Counted from the first letter of the stretch, positions 11,753 to 25,351 are shown. The stretch is DNA of 64,000 bases from Paraspadella gotoi (GCA_051294375.1 CM119267.1:23584257-23648256), one strand, 5' to 3'. The notes: generated by a model not told the origin, from the sequence alone. Program-made: numbers and translations.

Positions 11753-13472
11753 AAAAAGTAGGGGGATTATAAAGAGACGAATAATATAGCAAGATCGCTT
11801 GTTTATTAAATGAATGAATAATTTTAATATTGATTGTACTAATTTCGTGGGAAGTACACGAAGAATATCTTTCAATAAATTTAATAATTAGTAGAAAAAT
11901 AAGTATTGAGCTGGAAATCAAAGAAGACGGTGAAATGGATTTCGCTTCACTGAATGTGATATCGTGAAAGAAGAAGAAGTGAATGAAAATGTGAGTTCGA
12001 GTCTGAGAAGGGAATCTCGATCTCCTATCAATCCTTCAATTCACTTTTCAATTCTTAAATCCACTTTTCAATCCTTCACTTCACTTTTCAATCCTTCAAT
12101 TCACTTTTTACTCTTTATTCCCCCAAGAGAAACGAAATTGAAGGAGGAGAAAATTCCTCTTTGGTCCNNNNNNNNNNCGTCGTCGTCGTCGTCGTCGTCG
12201 TCGTCGTTCATATCGTCGTCGTCGTAAACATCGTTGTCATTGTGGTCGTTTTGGTCGCCGTTGTTCTTATTGTCTTGTTTGTAAATGTATTTGTCGTCGT
12301 CGCGGTTTTTGTGGCTCTATTGTTGTCGTTGTCATTATAGCTATCGTCATGTTATCGTGTTCGTCATCGTTGTGACCTTTTTGGTCGTCATTAGAATCGT
12401 CATGGTCGTCATCATCGACATTTGTCGTGCTCGTCGGCTTTTGTGACGTCGTCGTCGTCGTCGTCGTCATATTCATATTTTTAATATGCGCTAACAACAA
12501 CAACAGACAACAACAACAACAATCAACATCATTACAACAAAAATGACAACAAAAATGACCAAAAAAAAATGACCAAGAAAACGATTTTCTCTCAATTTTC
12601 CAATAAAGTTTTCCGCTCGATTACAGATGATGGATGACAGACAGCGTTGATTACAGATGACGAATTCCAGATGACGGATGTTCGGTTGGAAACGATTAAA
12701 TCATTTGGAGAAAAGTTAAGAAATAAAATTATAAAATCGAAACATAAATTAAATAATCATAACCTTAAAACCTTAAAAAAACCAAATCCGTCATAAAATA
12801 CATAAAATACAAATTTACTTCTGTTCGGGATCACGAAGAATGATATCTTATTATATTATAATTTATTACTATTTTTATATAATTATAACTTATTTATAGA
12901 AAACTAAGGCAGAAAGTAATTTTTAACCTTGTATTGTCGAGATGCTCTCTATATTTCCGGAAAACAACTTTCCAATACCCCTTCCCGTTACATCATAAAA
13001 TATAAAATAAATAATAATTAAATCTATTACATATTGAAATATATTAAACTTTTTTATTCGTTTTAAAATCTAGTCTTGTTTAGTTTAATTTAGTAAAACA
13101 AGTAAAATCTCGCAATTATTCATAGTTTATTATCTATCTTTAGGCCTGAAACGATTTATCATCCAATTTTAAGATGCATTCTCCTTTAATGCAAGACACA
13201 AAAACTAACAACAACAACAACAATATAACTACAAGAACAACAACAACAAGAAGCAAGAGTTCAAAATGTCGCGATGCTTATCTCATTTCTCTCCTGAAAA
13301 AAAAGGGAAGATGAGGAGGAAGAGGAGGAGGAGGAAGAGGAAGAGGAGGAGGGATATTAGGAAACGAAGGATATGACATGGGAAGTGGTAGAGATGGCAG
13401 CGAAAGTGGGGGGGAGGTGGTAATAGTGCTGAGGGAGGCGATGGTGGCGGGGAAGCGGCGGCTGCGGCTGCG
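11753..13472. repeat. AT-rich spacer with CAATCCTTCACTT minisatellite and TCG/AAC tracts
   Basis: A ~20-bp minisatellite (core CAATCCTTCAATTCACTTTT) spans 12026-12110. A 10-N gap lies at 12168-12177. Degenerate TCG/GTC sequence covers 12178-12476, with AAC tracts at 12487-12530 and 13205-13255 and a GGA tract at 13310-13350. A block at about 11790-11850 resembles 17893-17960. The rest is AT-rich with no coding signal. Confidence 0.75.
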
Positions 13473-15662
13473 NNNNNNNNNNNNNNNNNNNNNNNNNNNN
13501 NNNNNNNNNNNNNNNNNNNNNNNNNNNNNNNNNNNNNNNNNNNNNNNNNNNNNNNNNNNNNNNNNNNNNNNNNNNNNNNNNNNNNNNNNNNNNNNNNNNN
13601 NNNNNNNNNNNNNNNNNNNNNNNNNNNNNNNNNNNNNNNNNNNNNNNNNNNNNNNNNNNNNNNNNNNNNNNNNNNNNNNNNNNNNNNNNNNNNNNNNNNN
13701 NNNNNNNNNNNNNNNNNNNNNNNNNNNNNNNNNNNNNNNNNNNNNNNNNNNNNNNNNNNNNNNNNNNNNNNNNNNNNNNNNNNNNNNNNNNNNNNNNNNN
13801 NNNNNNNNNNNNNNNNNNNNNNNNNNNNNNNNNNNNNNNNNNNNNNNNNNNNNNNNNNNNNNNNNNNNNNNNNNNNNNNNNNNNNNNNNNNNNNNNNNNN
13901 NNNNNNNNNNNNNNNNNNNNNNNNNNNNNNNNNNNNNNNNNNNNNNNNNNNNNNNNNNNNNNNNNNNNNNNNNNNNNNNNNNNNNNNNNNNNNNNNNNNN
14001 NNNNNNNNNNNNNNNNNNNNNNNNNNNNNNNNNNNNNNNNNNNNNNNNNNNNGATGATGATGATAATGATGCTGATGAGGATGATGATGATGATAATGAT
14101 CACGACGACGTCAACGATAATGACGATTCGGATGACGATAACGATGACGGCGTCAGTTATTGGTCGGCGCCCAAACTTAAATCAGGCCAGCGCGGAGCGT
14201 TTCTCTCAATCAGGATGTGACAAAATGGTCGAAAANNNNNNNNNNNNNNNNNNNNNNNNNNNNNNNNNNNNNNNNNNNNNNNNNNNNNNNNNNNNNNNNN
14301 NNNNNNNNNNNNNNNNNNNNNNNNNNNNNNNNNNNNNNNNNNNNNNNNNNNNNNNNNNNNNNNNNNNNNNNNNNNNNNNNNNNNNNNNNNNNNNNNNNNN
14401 NNNNNNNNNNNNNNNNNNNNTTTTTCCTCGGAAATATTAATATTTTATTTAATTTTTTTTGACGGATTAAAATTCTTTTTTTTTATTTCTGTCGAATTCG
14501 TGAAATTAAAAGCGGAAAAAAAATATTGAATTTCAAATTTATTCGTTACCAAAGAGAAAAAAAAAATTTTTAAAAAGATTTTTTGGACAAAATTCGCTTT
14601 GAAATTCTGTCATTAATCCTGAAGGCAGGGAGAGAAATGGGCAGCGAGGGGGAGAGAGAGAGAGAGNNNNNNNNNNNNNNNNNNNNNNNNNNNNNNNNNN
14701 NNNNNNNNNNNNNNNNNNNNNNNNNNNNNNNNNNNNNNNNNNNNNNNNNNNNNNNNNNNNNNNNNNNNNNNNNNNNNNNNNNNNNNNNNNNNNNNNNNNN
14801 NNNNNNNNNNNNNNNNNNNNNNNNNNNNNNNNNNNNNNNNNNNNNNNNNNNNNNNNNNNNNNNNNNNNNNNNNNNNNNNNNNNNNNNNNNNNNNNNNNNN
14901 NNNNNNNNNNNNNNNNNNNNNNCCCAAAAAAAGGGCTTCAAGCAATTTTCCTCTGAAATGGAGGTTAAGGAGAAATCGTAGAGTTGGAATAAAGGTTATT
15001 TACGGTACATTGAGGGAAAAAATACAAAAAGGGGAGAAAAAAGCTGAGAAACGTAAAAAAATGGGAAAAATGAAATGGAAAAAAAAATAGAAAAAAAATG
15101 AAAGAAAGAAGAATTAAAAAAAAATGGACAGACGGATTGACAATTGGATAGACGTATGGAACGATCATTGTGTACCTTTGCTGAAAGCGATTGTCAAAAA
15201 TATTTAAAATAAATCAAAGATAAAAAAGTAAAAAAATTATCGGAAATAAATGAGAAAGAATGATTGAAAAAAATATTGGAGACAAAAGAACAAAAAGAAA
15301 TAAAAGGGAGACATTTGGAAAAAAGTAATTAATTACGGAGCGAAAGGAGAAAAGAAAAAGAAATTCAAAAGAGAGAGAAAAGAAAGAAAAAAATTAAAGA
15401 GAAAAATATGATCGGTCNNNNNNNNNNNNNNNNNNNNNNNNNNNNNNNNNNNNNNNNNNNNNNNNNNNNNNNNNNNNNNNNNNNNNNNNNNNNNNNNNNN
15501 NNNNNNNNNNNNNNNNNNNNNNNNNNNNNNNNNNNNNNNNNNNNNNNNNNNNNNNNNNNNNNNNNNNNNNNNNNNNNNNNNNNNNNNNNNNNNNNNNNNN
15601 NNNNNNNNNNNNNNNNNNNNNNNNNNNNNNNNNNNNNNNNNNNNNNNNNNNNNNNNNNNNNN
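13473..15662. other. Cluster of four large N gaps with short islands
   Basis: N runs at 13473-14052, 14236-14420, 14667-14922 and 15418-15662. The first island starts with a GAT repeat (14053-14150). The other islands are AT-rich or purine-rich. Frames spanning the N runs are meaningless. Confidence 0.97.
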
Positions 15663-17323
15663 AAAATTACATCTTTTATTCCTTATAGTTTTAGGACTTC
15701 CTATATAGCAGTCACTTAGATTTTAGATTTTTTTTAGTCTTAACAAATGCACAACCAATTATAGGCGAATTTTAAGCATATTTAAATTAAGTGGGACAGA
15801 CCGATGGAGAGACATACTGATCGAACGATAGACCGACCGTAAAGTGACTTACAGAGTTGCTCCGCGAGTACTCGCGGCGCTACTAAAAAAACGAGAATAA
15901 AAAGTTTTTGGTCGTTTGGGTTTTGAGACAAAAAAAGATGTAATGGTAGGTAGATGGGAAGGTAGATTAGGGAGGGTGGATTAGGAAGGGTGGAGTAATT
16001 AATTTTTTAATTAGGAATAATTATAGTAAATTTGTAAAAATATTTTATAACTAAATAGTATCATTACGTGCGGGTTGTAATAATCATCCAGTTCACGATT
16101 ATTTCCGAGTAAAATAACAATTTTTTAAGCGTCAATGTTGATGAGCCGCAAGGAGCCAATAACCTGCGTCGGCGCTCTCTCTCTCTCTCACTCTCTCTCT
16201 CTCTCTCTNNNNNNNNNNNNNNNNNNNNNNNNNNNNNNNNNNNNNNNNNNNNNNNNNNNNNNNNNNNNNNNNNNNNNNNNNNNNNNNNNNNNNNNNNNNN
16301 NNNNNNNNNNNNNNNNNNNNNNNNNNNNNNNNNNNNNNNNNNNNNNNNNNNNNNNNNNNNNNNNNNNNNNTAATTCATTTTATTCAGCCATCGTTCATTG
16401 TCCCCCGTTCATTCGCCTACAAATTCGCTTTGATTCGCGTCGAAGGTGAAAGACGACGACGATGAAAAGAAAAGAAAAGGAGAAAAAAAGAAAAAGAAAA
16501 AAAAGGGAAAAGAAAAGGAAAAGAAAAAGAAAAGAAAAGGAAAAGAAAAGGATAAAGAAAAGGAAAATAAAAGAAAAGAAGGAAAATATAAAGAAAAAGA
16601 AAAAAAAGAAGAGAAAAAGAAAGAGAAAAAAATGAAAAGGAGGAAAAAGGAGAAAAAAGGAGAAAAAAAGGAAAAGAAAAGGAAAAGAAAATGATAAAAA
16701 AGAAAAAGAAAAGGAAAATAAAAGGAAAAAAAATGAAAAGAAAAGAAGGAGAAAAAGAAAAAAAGAAAAGAAAAGGAAAAGAAAAGGAGAAAAAAAGAAA
16801 AGAAAAGGAAGAGAGAAGGAAAAGAATAGGAGAAAAAAGGCGTAAAAAGGATCATTAAAAAATTTAAGGGAATGAAAGTTGAATTCAGCCAAACAGAAAT
16901 AAAAATTGTTAGAATCGAAAAGAAAAAGTTAATGAAAAATTACCTACTGAAAGTCAAAGGGCAAAATAACTTATGAAATTGGTACAACCAATATAAAAAT
17001 TATTTACGAATTGAAATAAAATTTGTTGTATAAATCTGATAAAGTGAAAGAGAAAGAAGGAAAGAGATAAAAAAGAAAGAAGAAAACAGAGAATGAAAAA
17101 ATCTAATAAAGAAAGAAAGAAGCCAGGAAAAGAAAGTTAAATGAAAGAATAAAGAAAGAAAGAAAAAAATAAAGAAATAAAGAAAGNNNNNNNNNNAGAA
17201 AGACCGCAACTCGATTGAAAATCTTCTTTCTCTTCTTCGTCGTCGTCGTTCGACGGAATTTTGGACTCAAACGGATTATCGTCATCTGACAGTTCATCGG
17301 CATTCGAACTCTCTCTCTCTCTC
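15663..17323. repeat. AT-rich spacer and AAAAG purine tract, with N gaps
   Basis: A GGTAGATTAGGGAGGGTGGATT-like short repeat at about 15950-16000, a CT tract running into the gap at 16209-16370, then A/G-only sequence 16446-16830 (AAAAGG and AAAGAAAAGG units). A 10-N gap lies at 17187-17196. No gene. Confidence 0.8.
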
Positions 17324-19097
17324 NNNNNNNNNNNNNNNNNNNNNNNNNNNNNNNNNNNNNNNNNNNNNNNNNNNNNNNNNNNNNNNNNNNNNNNNNNNNN
17401 NNNNNNNNNNNNNNNNNNNNNNNNNNNNNNNNNNNNNNNNNNNNNNNNNNNNNNNNNNNNNNNNNNNNNNNNNNNNNNNNNNNNNNNNNNNNNNNNNNNN
17501 NNNNNNNNNNNNNNNNNNNNNNNNNNNNNNNNNNNNNNNNNNNNNNNNNNNNGTAAACAACATTTTTTTTTTCGTTTTTCTTCTGCGGACCTAATGTTTT
17601 TGTTGTTGTCGTTGTTGTTTTTATTATTATTGTTGTTTATTTTTTTCTGCTACCAACAAAATTAATTTCAGTTTAATAAATAATCTATTACAGAATCGTT
17701 GTAAAATTATTTTTAATGAGTGGAAACGATATCATTAGAAAGTTAATAATAAAGTTAATATTAAAGCGAATATGTCAAGATTTTTTCTTCTAACACACAC
17801 ATACACATTGAAAGCTTGGAGGGACCTGCTATGTCATTATCTTGTAAGAGTGATGGAAGCCTTAAACCACCAAAGCCTGTCCAAAGTCAGGGACAAGATA
17901 GCTTATTTATTAAATAAATGGATAATTTTTATATTGGTTGTATCAATTTCATACAATGATTATAATTTTATTTAAAAAAAATATTATAATTTAATTTTTC
18001 CTTTTTCCCTTTTTGTCGTCGTCATTGTCGTCGTCATCGTCGTCGTCGTCATTTAAAAGCAAACGAGCAGTGCTCTTCACTTTTTTCCTTCCCTTCATTT
18101 TCATNNNNNNNNNNTAACTTTTAAAATAGAGTTAATTTTATTAATTTAAAATAAAGTTTATTCCTGTTGAACAGTTATGTTACTGGTTATTCAAGCTAGA
18201 CGATGATAAGTATTGACATAGATATTGTATTTACAATTTTTTTAATTACCTTTCNNNNNNNNNNNNNNNNNNNNNNNNNNNNNNNNNNNNNNNNNNNNNN
18301 NNNNNNNNNNNNNNNNNNNNNNNNNNNNNNNNNNNNNNNNNNNNNNNNNNNNNNNNNNNNNNNNNNNNNNNNNNNNNNNNNNNNNNNNNNNNNNNNNNNN
18401 NNNNNNNNNNNNNNNNNNNNNNNNNNNNNNNNNNNNNNNNNNNNNNNNNNNNNNNNNNNNNNNNNNNNNNNNNNNNNNNNNNNNNNNNNNNNNNNNNNNN
18501 NNNNNNNNNNNNNTTTTCAACATTTTTTACATTTCAATACTCTTAACATGTTTCACATTTATTATATTTAAAACAAATTTTCCATTTTCTTCATCCTAAT
18601 TGTGAGATGNNNNNNNNNNNNNNNNNNNNNNNNNNNNNNNNNNNNNNNNNNNNNNNNNNNNNNNNNNNNNNNNNNNNNNNNNNNNNNNNNNNNNNNNNNN
18701 NNNNNNNNNNNNNNNNNNNNNNNNNNNNNNNNNNNNNNNNNNNNNNNNNNNNNNNNNNNNNNNNNNNNNNNNNNNNNNNNNNNNNNNNNNNNNNNNNNNN
18801 NNNNNNNNNNNNNNNNNNNNNNNNNNNNNNNNNNNNNNNNNNNNNNNNNNNNNNNNNNNNNNNNNNNNNNNNNNNNNNNNNNNNNNNNNNNNNNNNNNNN
18901 NNNNNNNNNNNNNNNNNNNNNNNNNNNNNNNNNNNNNNNNNNNNNNNNNNNNNNNNNNNNNNNNNNNNNNNNNNNNNNNATTTAGGTTTATATTTCCTTT
19001 TCTTTTTCTATTTCTTTCCCTTCCTTTTTTTCATTTCTTTTCCTTCCTTTTTTTTCCATTTCTTTTCCTTCTTTTTATTTTTCCATTTCTTTTCCTT
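17324..19097. repeat. Direct duplication B, copy 1 (contains N gaps)
   Basis: Unique-looking AT-rich sequence with gaps at 17324-17552, 18105-18114, 18255-18513 and 18610-18979. The segments 17553-18104, 18115-18254, 18514-18609 and 18980-19097 all reappear in the same order at 19,260-21,130. Landmarks include GCTACCAAC (17651), CCTTAAACCACCAAAGCCTG (17860-17879), TGTTACTGGT.TATTCAAGCTAGACG (near 18177) and CAATACTCTTAACATG (18534). No coding exon recognised. Confidence 0.85.
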
Positions 19098-19122
19098 NNN
19101 NNNNNNNNNNNNNNNNNNNNNN
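19098..19122. other. Assembly gap, 25 N
   Basis: Exactly 25 N, placed at the boundary between the two copies of duplication B. Confidence 0.98.
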
Positions 19123-20045
19123 AGAGGCAGAGAGACGAGAGAGAAGACAAATACATCGGAGGTTCGACCGGAGGTTAGAGATCTGGTTTTCGCCTCTCAC
19201 CCAAAATTACAAATTGGTTTCTGTCAAAGCCGAAAAAAACTTCGTAGACGTAAAACGAACAAAGGTTTTTATTCGTTTTTCGTTCTGTGCGTAGAAAATT
19301 GATGATGGATCCCTTTCAATGTTCGTTGTTGTTGCTCGTTGTATGTTACTTATCATTGTTATTTATTTTTTTTCTTGCTACCAACCCAAATTCATTTCAG
19401 TTCTAATAACATAAATCCATTACAGCGAATCTTTGAAAATGTATTTTTAATTGAGAGTGAGAAACGAATATCAAATCAGAAAAGTTAGATATTAAAGCCC
19501 GAAGGTAATGTCAAGAGTTTTTCATTCTAACACTACACATACACGTTGAAAGCTTCGGCAGGGAGCCATGCACTGTACATTATCTCAGCTAAGAGTGACA
19601 TGGAGTGGCCTTAAACCACCAAAGCCTGTCCAAAGTCAAGACAAGATAGCTCTATTTATTAAATAAATGGATAATTTTAATATTGCGTTGGTATTCAATT
19701 TCAGTACAATCTTCATTAAAAAAAATGCAAAATAATTTAATTTCATTTTTCCCCTTTTTGTCGTCCGTCATCGGTGCGTCGCTCGATCATTTAAAAACAA
19801 ACACGAGCCAGTAGCTCTTCACTTTTATTCTTTCCCGTTGCATTCATTCCGGGTGCACTGCGAAGTAACTTACTTCAAACTTACCTTCTATTTTCGTCGC
19901 GTCTCTCATCTATTCTTCCCTTTCTTCTTATTATTCGCCCATTAGAATCTAAGGTGGGATTCTTTCTTTCCTTTAAGGTCGTCCGTCTCTCTCTTCCTCT
20001 CTCTCTCTCTCTCTCTCCTCCTCTCTCTCTCCTCTCTCTCTCTCT

Positions 20046-20082
<37 letters not shown>

Positions 20083-21130
20083 GTCTCATCTCTCTCTAGC
20101 TCTCTCATCTCTCTCATCCTCTCTCTCTCTTCTCTACTCTTCATGGGCCCAAAAAGAATGAGACAACAAGGAGGGGATCGAAAATTTGGTTATTCGTCTC
20201 CACGGGAACAGCGACGACCAAAATATATCGAATGAAAATCCCGACTCTCTCTCTCTCTCTCATCTCAACGTCTCTCTCTTCTCTCTCTCTACTCAATATG
20301 TTTGTCCTATCCTCATGCCAATCACTCATCCCAACTGTTTGAACAGTTTTCCTCTTTTCATTCGACTTCACGAAGAAAACCTGGCAAGAACCAACGCAAA
20401 TAAATCAAAAAAATTCCAAAGTTATCTCTATGATCGCTTGCGTCGCCTGATTTTTTCTAAGATTTAACTTTAAAAATAGATTTGATTTTATTAACTATTA
20501 AAAAATAAACAAGATTTAATTCCCTGACTTGAACAATTATGTTACTGGTCTATTCAAGCTAGACGCAATGAGTAAGTTATAGACATAGAGTTATTGTAAT
20601 TATTCAATTTTTTTAATAAACCTTAGTCCTCACCCATAAAAACAGTGCTCCTAACAGCTGCTTCAAACACTATTATTAGCACATTTTCCAACATTTTTTA
20701 CATTTCAATACTCTTAACATGTTTAACATTTTGTTATATTTTTAACAAAATTTTCCATTTTCTTCATGCCTAATGTTAGTTTGATCTCCTTACTCTTTTT
20801 CAGTTTGTTACATTAATGACTCTGAAGAACTACAACATAAATGACGAAGGCTTCTCTCATTTTCTAAACAGGATATAAATACGCAAAATATTTTCTTTCT
20901 TGCCCCAATCATCTTAGAACGTCAAAACTCAAGATAAATCTCTAGCTGGCATTTATCTGTTTACTTTTCTTTCTATAAGTTTGAAAGAATCTTCAAATTT
21001 AGGTTAGTATATTTCCTTTTCTTTTTCTATACTTATCCTTTCCTTTTTATTTCCTATTTCTTTTCCTTTCTTTGTTATTTTGATCCATTTTCTTTTCCTT
21101 CCTCTATTTCAATTTCTTTCCCCCTCCTTT
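19123..21130. repeat. Direct duplication B, copy 2 (gap-free, noisier)
   Basis: Co-linear with 17324-19097 but without N. It shows many single-base insertions relative to copy 1 and supplies sequence at the places where copy 1 has gaps. Examples are 19123-19255 for the 229-N gap, and about 600 bp including TC tracts (19980-20135, 20246-20292) where copy 1 has only 10 N. This looks like read-derived sequence laid beside the original contig. Confidence 0.8.
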
Positions 21131-21488
21131 TCTTTTTCCATTTCTTTCCTTTCCTTTTCTTTTTTCATTTTTTTCCTTTCCTTTTCTTTTTCCATTTCTT
21201 TTCCTTCCTTTTCCTTTTTCATTTCTTTTCCTTCCTTTTTTCCATTTCTTTTCCTTCCTTTTTTTTTCCATTTCTTTTCTTTCCTTTTCTTTTTCCCTTA
21301 AATTGCTCACCTTGTCTCTGCCCCCTTTTTTGCTTTTCTTTTCTTTCTTTTTTTGCTCTTTTTTTCCTTTTTTAAAAATCGAGTAGAGAAGCAAAATTGT
21401 TGTCATCGTCGTCGTCGTCGTCTTCGTCGCCGTCCACGGAAATGGACTCCTAAGCCAACGGCATTAGAAGTTATTGGCATTGACATCG

Positions 21489-21522
<34 letters not shown>

Positions 21523-21851
21523 TCACCTAAAAAAAGAAGGAGCAAATTCACGGGATTATTTCTGTCATAAGCGTCTGAGACGTTATCACAGAAAAACTGA
21601 CATCGTGGTTTTCATAGTTGTGAATTTATTTCTCTCTCGTAGGATGTAATTTAGTAAAAAAAAGCAATATTAAATCTTTAATAATTTCCACCACAAGCTT
21701 ACCATTAGCTTACCATTATTGTTAATAAAATAGGCACGACTGAGGTTCGAACTCTGGACGTATCGTTTTGGTCGTTGTTGTTGTTGTAGGCGTCGATTTG
21801 GTGAAGACGAAGTGAAAATTGGAAGAAGGGAAAAGTTGTTGTTGTTATTGT
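21131..21851. repeat. TTTCCTTTTC pyrimidine tract and GTC repeats
   Basis: C/T-rich sequence to about 21370, GTC repeats at 21404-21432 and 21487-21521, then AT-rich spacer. No gene. Confidence 0.8.
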
Positions 21852-22166
21852 TGTATAATAGATGGGAAAGGGGAAATGAAAGGAAAGGAAAAGAAAAGAA
21901 AAGAAAAGAAAAGAAAAGAAAAGAAAAGAAAAGAAAAGAAAAGAAAAGAAAAGAAAAGAAAAGAAAAGAAAAGAAAAAAAATTAAAAGAAAAGAAAAGAA
22001 AAGAATAAAATAGAAAAAAAAGAAGAGTTAAAAAAAGAGAGAAAAGCGAATTCCTATTGAGAATTAAGAGTTTGGGTCTGAGTAGGAAAAAGACGAGGAG
22101 AGGAAGGGAAAGAAAGAAGAAGCATTGGAAGACCAATAAAGAAGGAAAGATATTGGGACCTTTTAA

Positions 22167-22254
<88 letters not shown>

Positions 22255-23310
22255 ACAGATGGTGGGACTTTTTAAATGAAAAGCGCAAAACCTCAGTAAC
22301 CGAAGAGGAGGGAAAGAAGGAATGAAAAAAAAAGAAGGAAAAAGTAAAAAAAATCTGATTTGAGATTCAAATCGTTTCTCGATCTTGGTCGTCGTCGTCG
22401 TCGTCGTCGTCGNNNNNNNNNNNNNNNNNNNNNNNNNNNNNNNNNNNNNNNNNNNNNNNNNNNNNNNNNNNNNNNNNNNNNNNNNNNNNNNNNNNNNNNN
22501 NNNNNNNNNNNNNNNNNNNNNNNNNNNNNNNNNNNNNNNNNNNNNNNNNNNNNNNNNNNNNNNNNNNNNNNNNNNNNNNNNNNNNNNNNNNNNNNNNNNN
22601 NNNTCTCTCTCTCTCTCTCTCTCTCTCTTCAAATTCGTATGTTGGTCGACGTTTAAAATCGTCAAGAAAATCTTTTTCGACGTTTCCGTGTGAATTTCTC
22701 TTCAGGTTCTACGATGCGACCGAAGTTCCTTCATTTTTCATGAAAGGGAGTTTTTAAATTCGCATTTTTTTATATAAATCTTAATTATTATCATACTTAT
22801 AATTTTAATTATTATCTTACTTATAATCTTAATTATAATCCTAATCATAATCTTAATTATACCGAAAGGGATTATTTTTAATGCGACATAATATAGATAC
22901 TATATAGATACGAAGTTAGATACTATTGAATACTCTTATGTTTCCGGTCTAATCTCATTCTATGACTGACTTGCTTTATTATTTTTTCCAAGTTGATGTA
23001 AAAAAAACAATTGTAGTATTCAATATACAGTCCACATCAATTTACTTTTTATATTAATTATTCATACTCGTTTAATAAATTTTTTTCTAGTACTTTTCCC
23101 CCCTTTCTTTACTTTTTTCACTTTCTTTCTTTTTTCCTTATCTTTACTTCCTCCCTATCTTAAATTTTTTAAAATTTTTTTCTAAATAAACAAATATTTT
23201 CGACGGAAAATCGGGATTTTATCATTTTTTATTCCAGAATTTTGAAAATAACGGAAAACTCCGCCGGACACCCGATATATTAGCCATAAATTTTAAGATA
23301 TTGTTTTTTC
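21852..23310. repeat. Direct duplication A, copy 1
   Basis: Begins at TAATAGATGGGAAAG. It contains an AAAAG pentamer tract (21886-22000), a long pure GA tract (22170-22250), a GTC tract running into a 191-N gap (22413-22603), and AT-rich unique sequence to the 25-N gap. The whole block recurs at 23336-24803 in the same order and orientation. Confidence 0.9.
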
Positions 23311-23335
23311 NNNNNNNNNNNNNNNNNNNNNNNNN
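23311..23335. other. Assembly gap, 25 N
   Basis: Exactly 25 N, precisely between the two copies of duplication A. Confidence 0.99.
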
Positions 23336-23690
23336 TGTTATAATAGATGGGAAAGCGGGAATGAAAGGAAAGGAAAGTAAAAGAAAAGAAAAGAAAAGAA
23401 AAGAAAAGGAAAAGGAAAGAAAAGAAAGAAAAGAAAAAGAAAAGAAAAGAAGAAAAGAAAAGAAAAAAATTAAAAGAAAAGAAAAGAAAAGAATAAAATA
23501 GAAAAAAAAGAAGAGTTAAAAAAGCAGAGAAAAGCGAATTCCTATTGAGAATAAGAAGTTTGGGGTCTGAGTAGGAAAAAGACGAGGAGAGGAAGGGGAA
23601 AGAAGAAGCAGAAGCATTGGAAGACCAATAAGAAGGAAAGATATTTGGGACGTTTTAAACCTGACGAGAGAGAGAGAGAGAGGAGAGAGA

Positions 23691-23732
<42 letters not shown>

Positions 23733-24044
23733 CAGAGAAAGAGAGAGAGAGAGAGAGAGAAGAGAGAGACTGACAGATGGTGGGACTTTTTAAATGAAAA
23801 GCGCAAAACCTCAGTAACCGAAGAGGCGGGAAGAAGGAATGAAAAAAAAAAGAAGGAAAAAAGTAAAAAAATCTGATTTTGAATTCAAATCGTTTCTCGT
23901 CTTGGCGTCGTCGTCGTTCGTCTCGTCGTCGTTTTTCTTTCGTCCTACATCGTCGTTCTTCCTGATCCTTTTTTTAGCCATACGTGCCATTTCTCTGCCT
24001 GCTCTCTCTCTCTTCGTCTCTCTCTCTCACTCTCTCTTCTCTCT

Positions 24045-24109
<65 letters not shown>

Positions 24110-24803
24110 AAATTCGTATGTTGGTCGACGTTTAAAAATCGTCAGAAAATCGTTTCACGTTTTCCGTGTGAATTTCTCTTCAAGTTCTTTACATAGCGAC
24201 CGAAAGTCCTTCATTTTTCATGAAAGGGAGTTTTTTAAATTCGCATTTTTTTATATTAAATCTTAATTATTTTCTACTTATAATTTAATTATTATCTTAC
24301 TTATAATCTTAATTATTAATCCTTGATCATAATTCTTAATATACCGAAGGGATTATTTTTAATGCGACATTAATCATGATACTATATAGATACGAAGTTA
24401 GATACTATTGAATATCTTATGTTTCCGGTGTTCTAATCTCATTCTATGGACTGACTTGCTTTATTATTTTTTTCCAAGTTGATGTAAAAAAAACAATTGT
24501 AGTATTCAATATACAAGTTCCACACAATACTTTTTATTAGATTATATCATTAACTCTTTACATAAATTTTTTCTAGTTTACTTTACCCGGCTTTCTTTTT
24601 ACTTTTTTCATTTCTTGTCCTTTTTTCCTTATCTTACTTTCCTCCCTATCTTAAATTTTTAAAATTTTTTTCTAATAAACAAATATTTTCGACGGAAAAT
24701 CGGGATTTTATCATTTTTATTCCAGAATTTTTGAAAATAACGGAAAAACTCCGCCGGACAAGCCCGATATATATTAGCCATAAAGTTAAATATATGTTTT
24801 CTT
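23336..24803. repeat. Direct duplication A, copy 2
   Basis: Same order as copy 1. It differs mainly by indels and has sequence (about 23905-24105, TCGTCG-rich then TC-rich) where copy 1 has its 191-N gap. The GA tract of copy 1 appears here in interrupted form at 23665-23768. Confidence 0.9.
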
Positions 24804-24844
24804 TCTCTCTCTCTCTCTCTCTCTCTTCTCGTCTCTCTCTCTCT

Positions 24845-24876
<32 letters not shown>

Positions 24877-25351
24877 ATCTCTCTCTCTTCTTCTCTCCTC
24901 TCTCTCTCTCTCTTTCTCTCTCTCACACACACAAACATTTCCATTTCATTTCACGGATTCCTATCTCCCGAACGATATTGCTTTCGTCAAATATTTAAAT
25001 GCGATTCACTTTTATTCGATTGTTTAATTAATTTATTGTTTACATTAAGTTTAAGGTTTTCTCATCTCTCCGTCTGTTTCGATTATCGCTTTCGGAAAAA
25101 AAAACTTTGTGAAATTTACATTAAACTTTACATTTAACTTTACGGTTAAATATCACAAAATCAATAAAAACATTGAATAGTCTCAACAACAGAAAAATAA
25201 TCCGGAGAAGAAAGATGCAGAAAACTTAATCAAGTTTTAACTAGAGTCGGATTGAAAGACAAAAAATTTAACAAAAACAGCAACAAAAGACTCTAAAAAA
25301 ACAACTGCATAAAAAGATAAAAAAAAGAGGAAAAAAGTCAAAAATTCAAAA
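24804..25351. repeat. TC tract and AT-rich spacer
   Basis: Interrupted TC tract 24804-24923 ending in a short CA run, then AT-rich spacer without coding signal up to the candidate exon at 25352. Confidence 0.75.
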
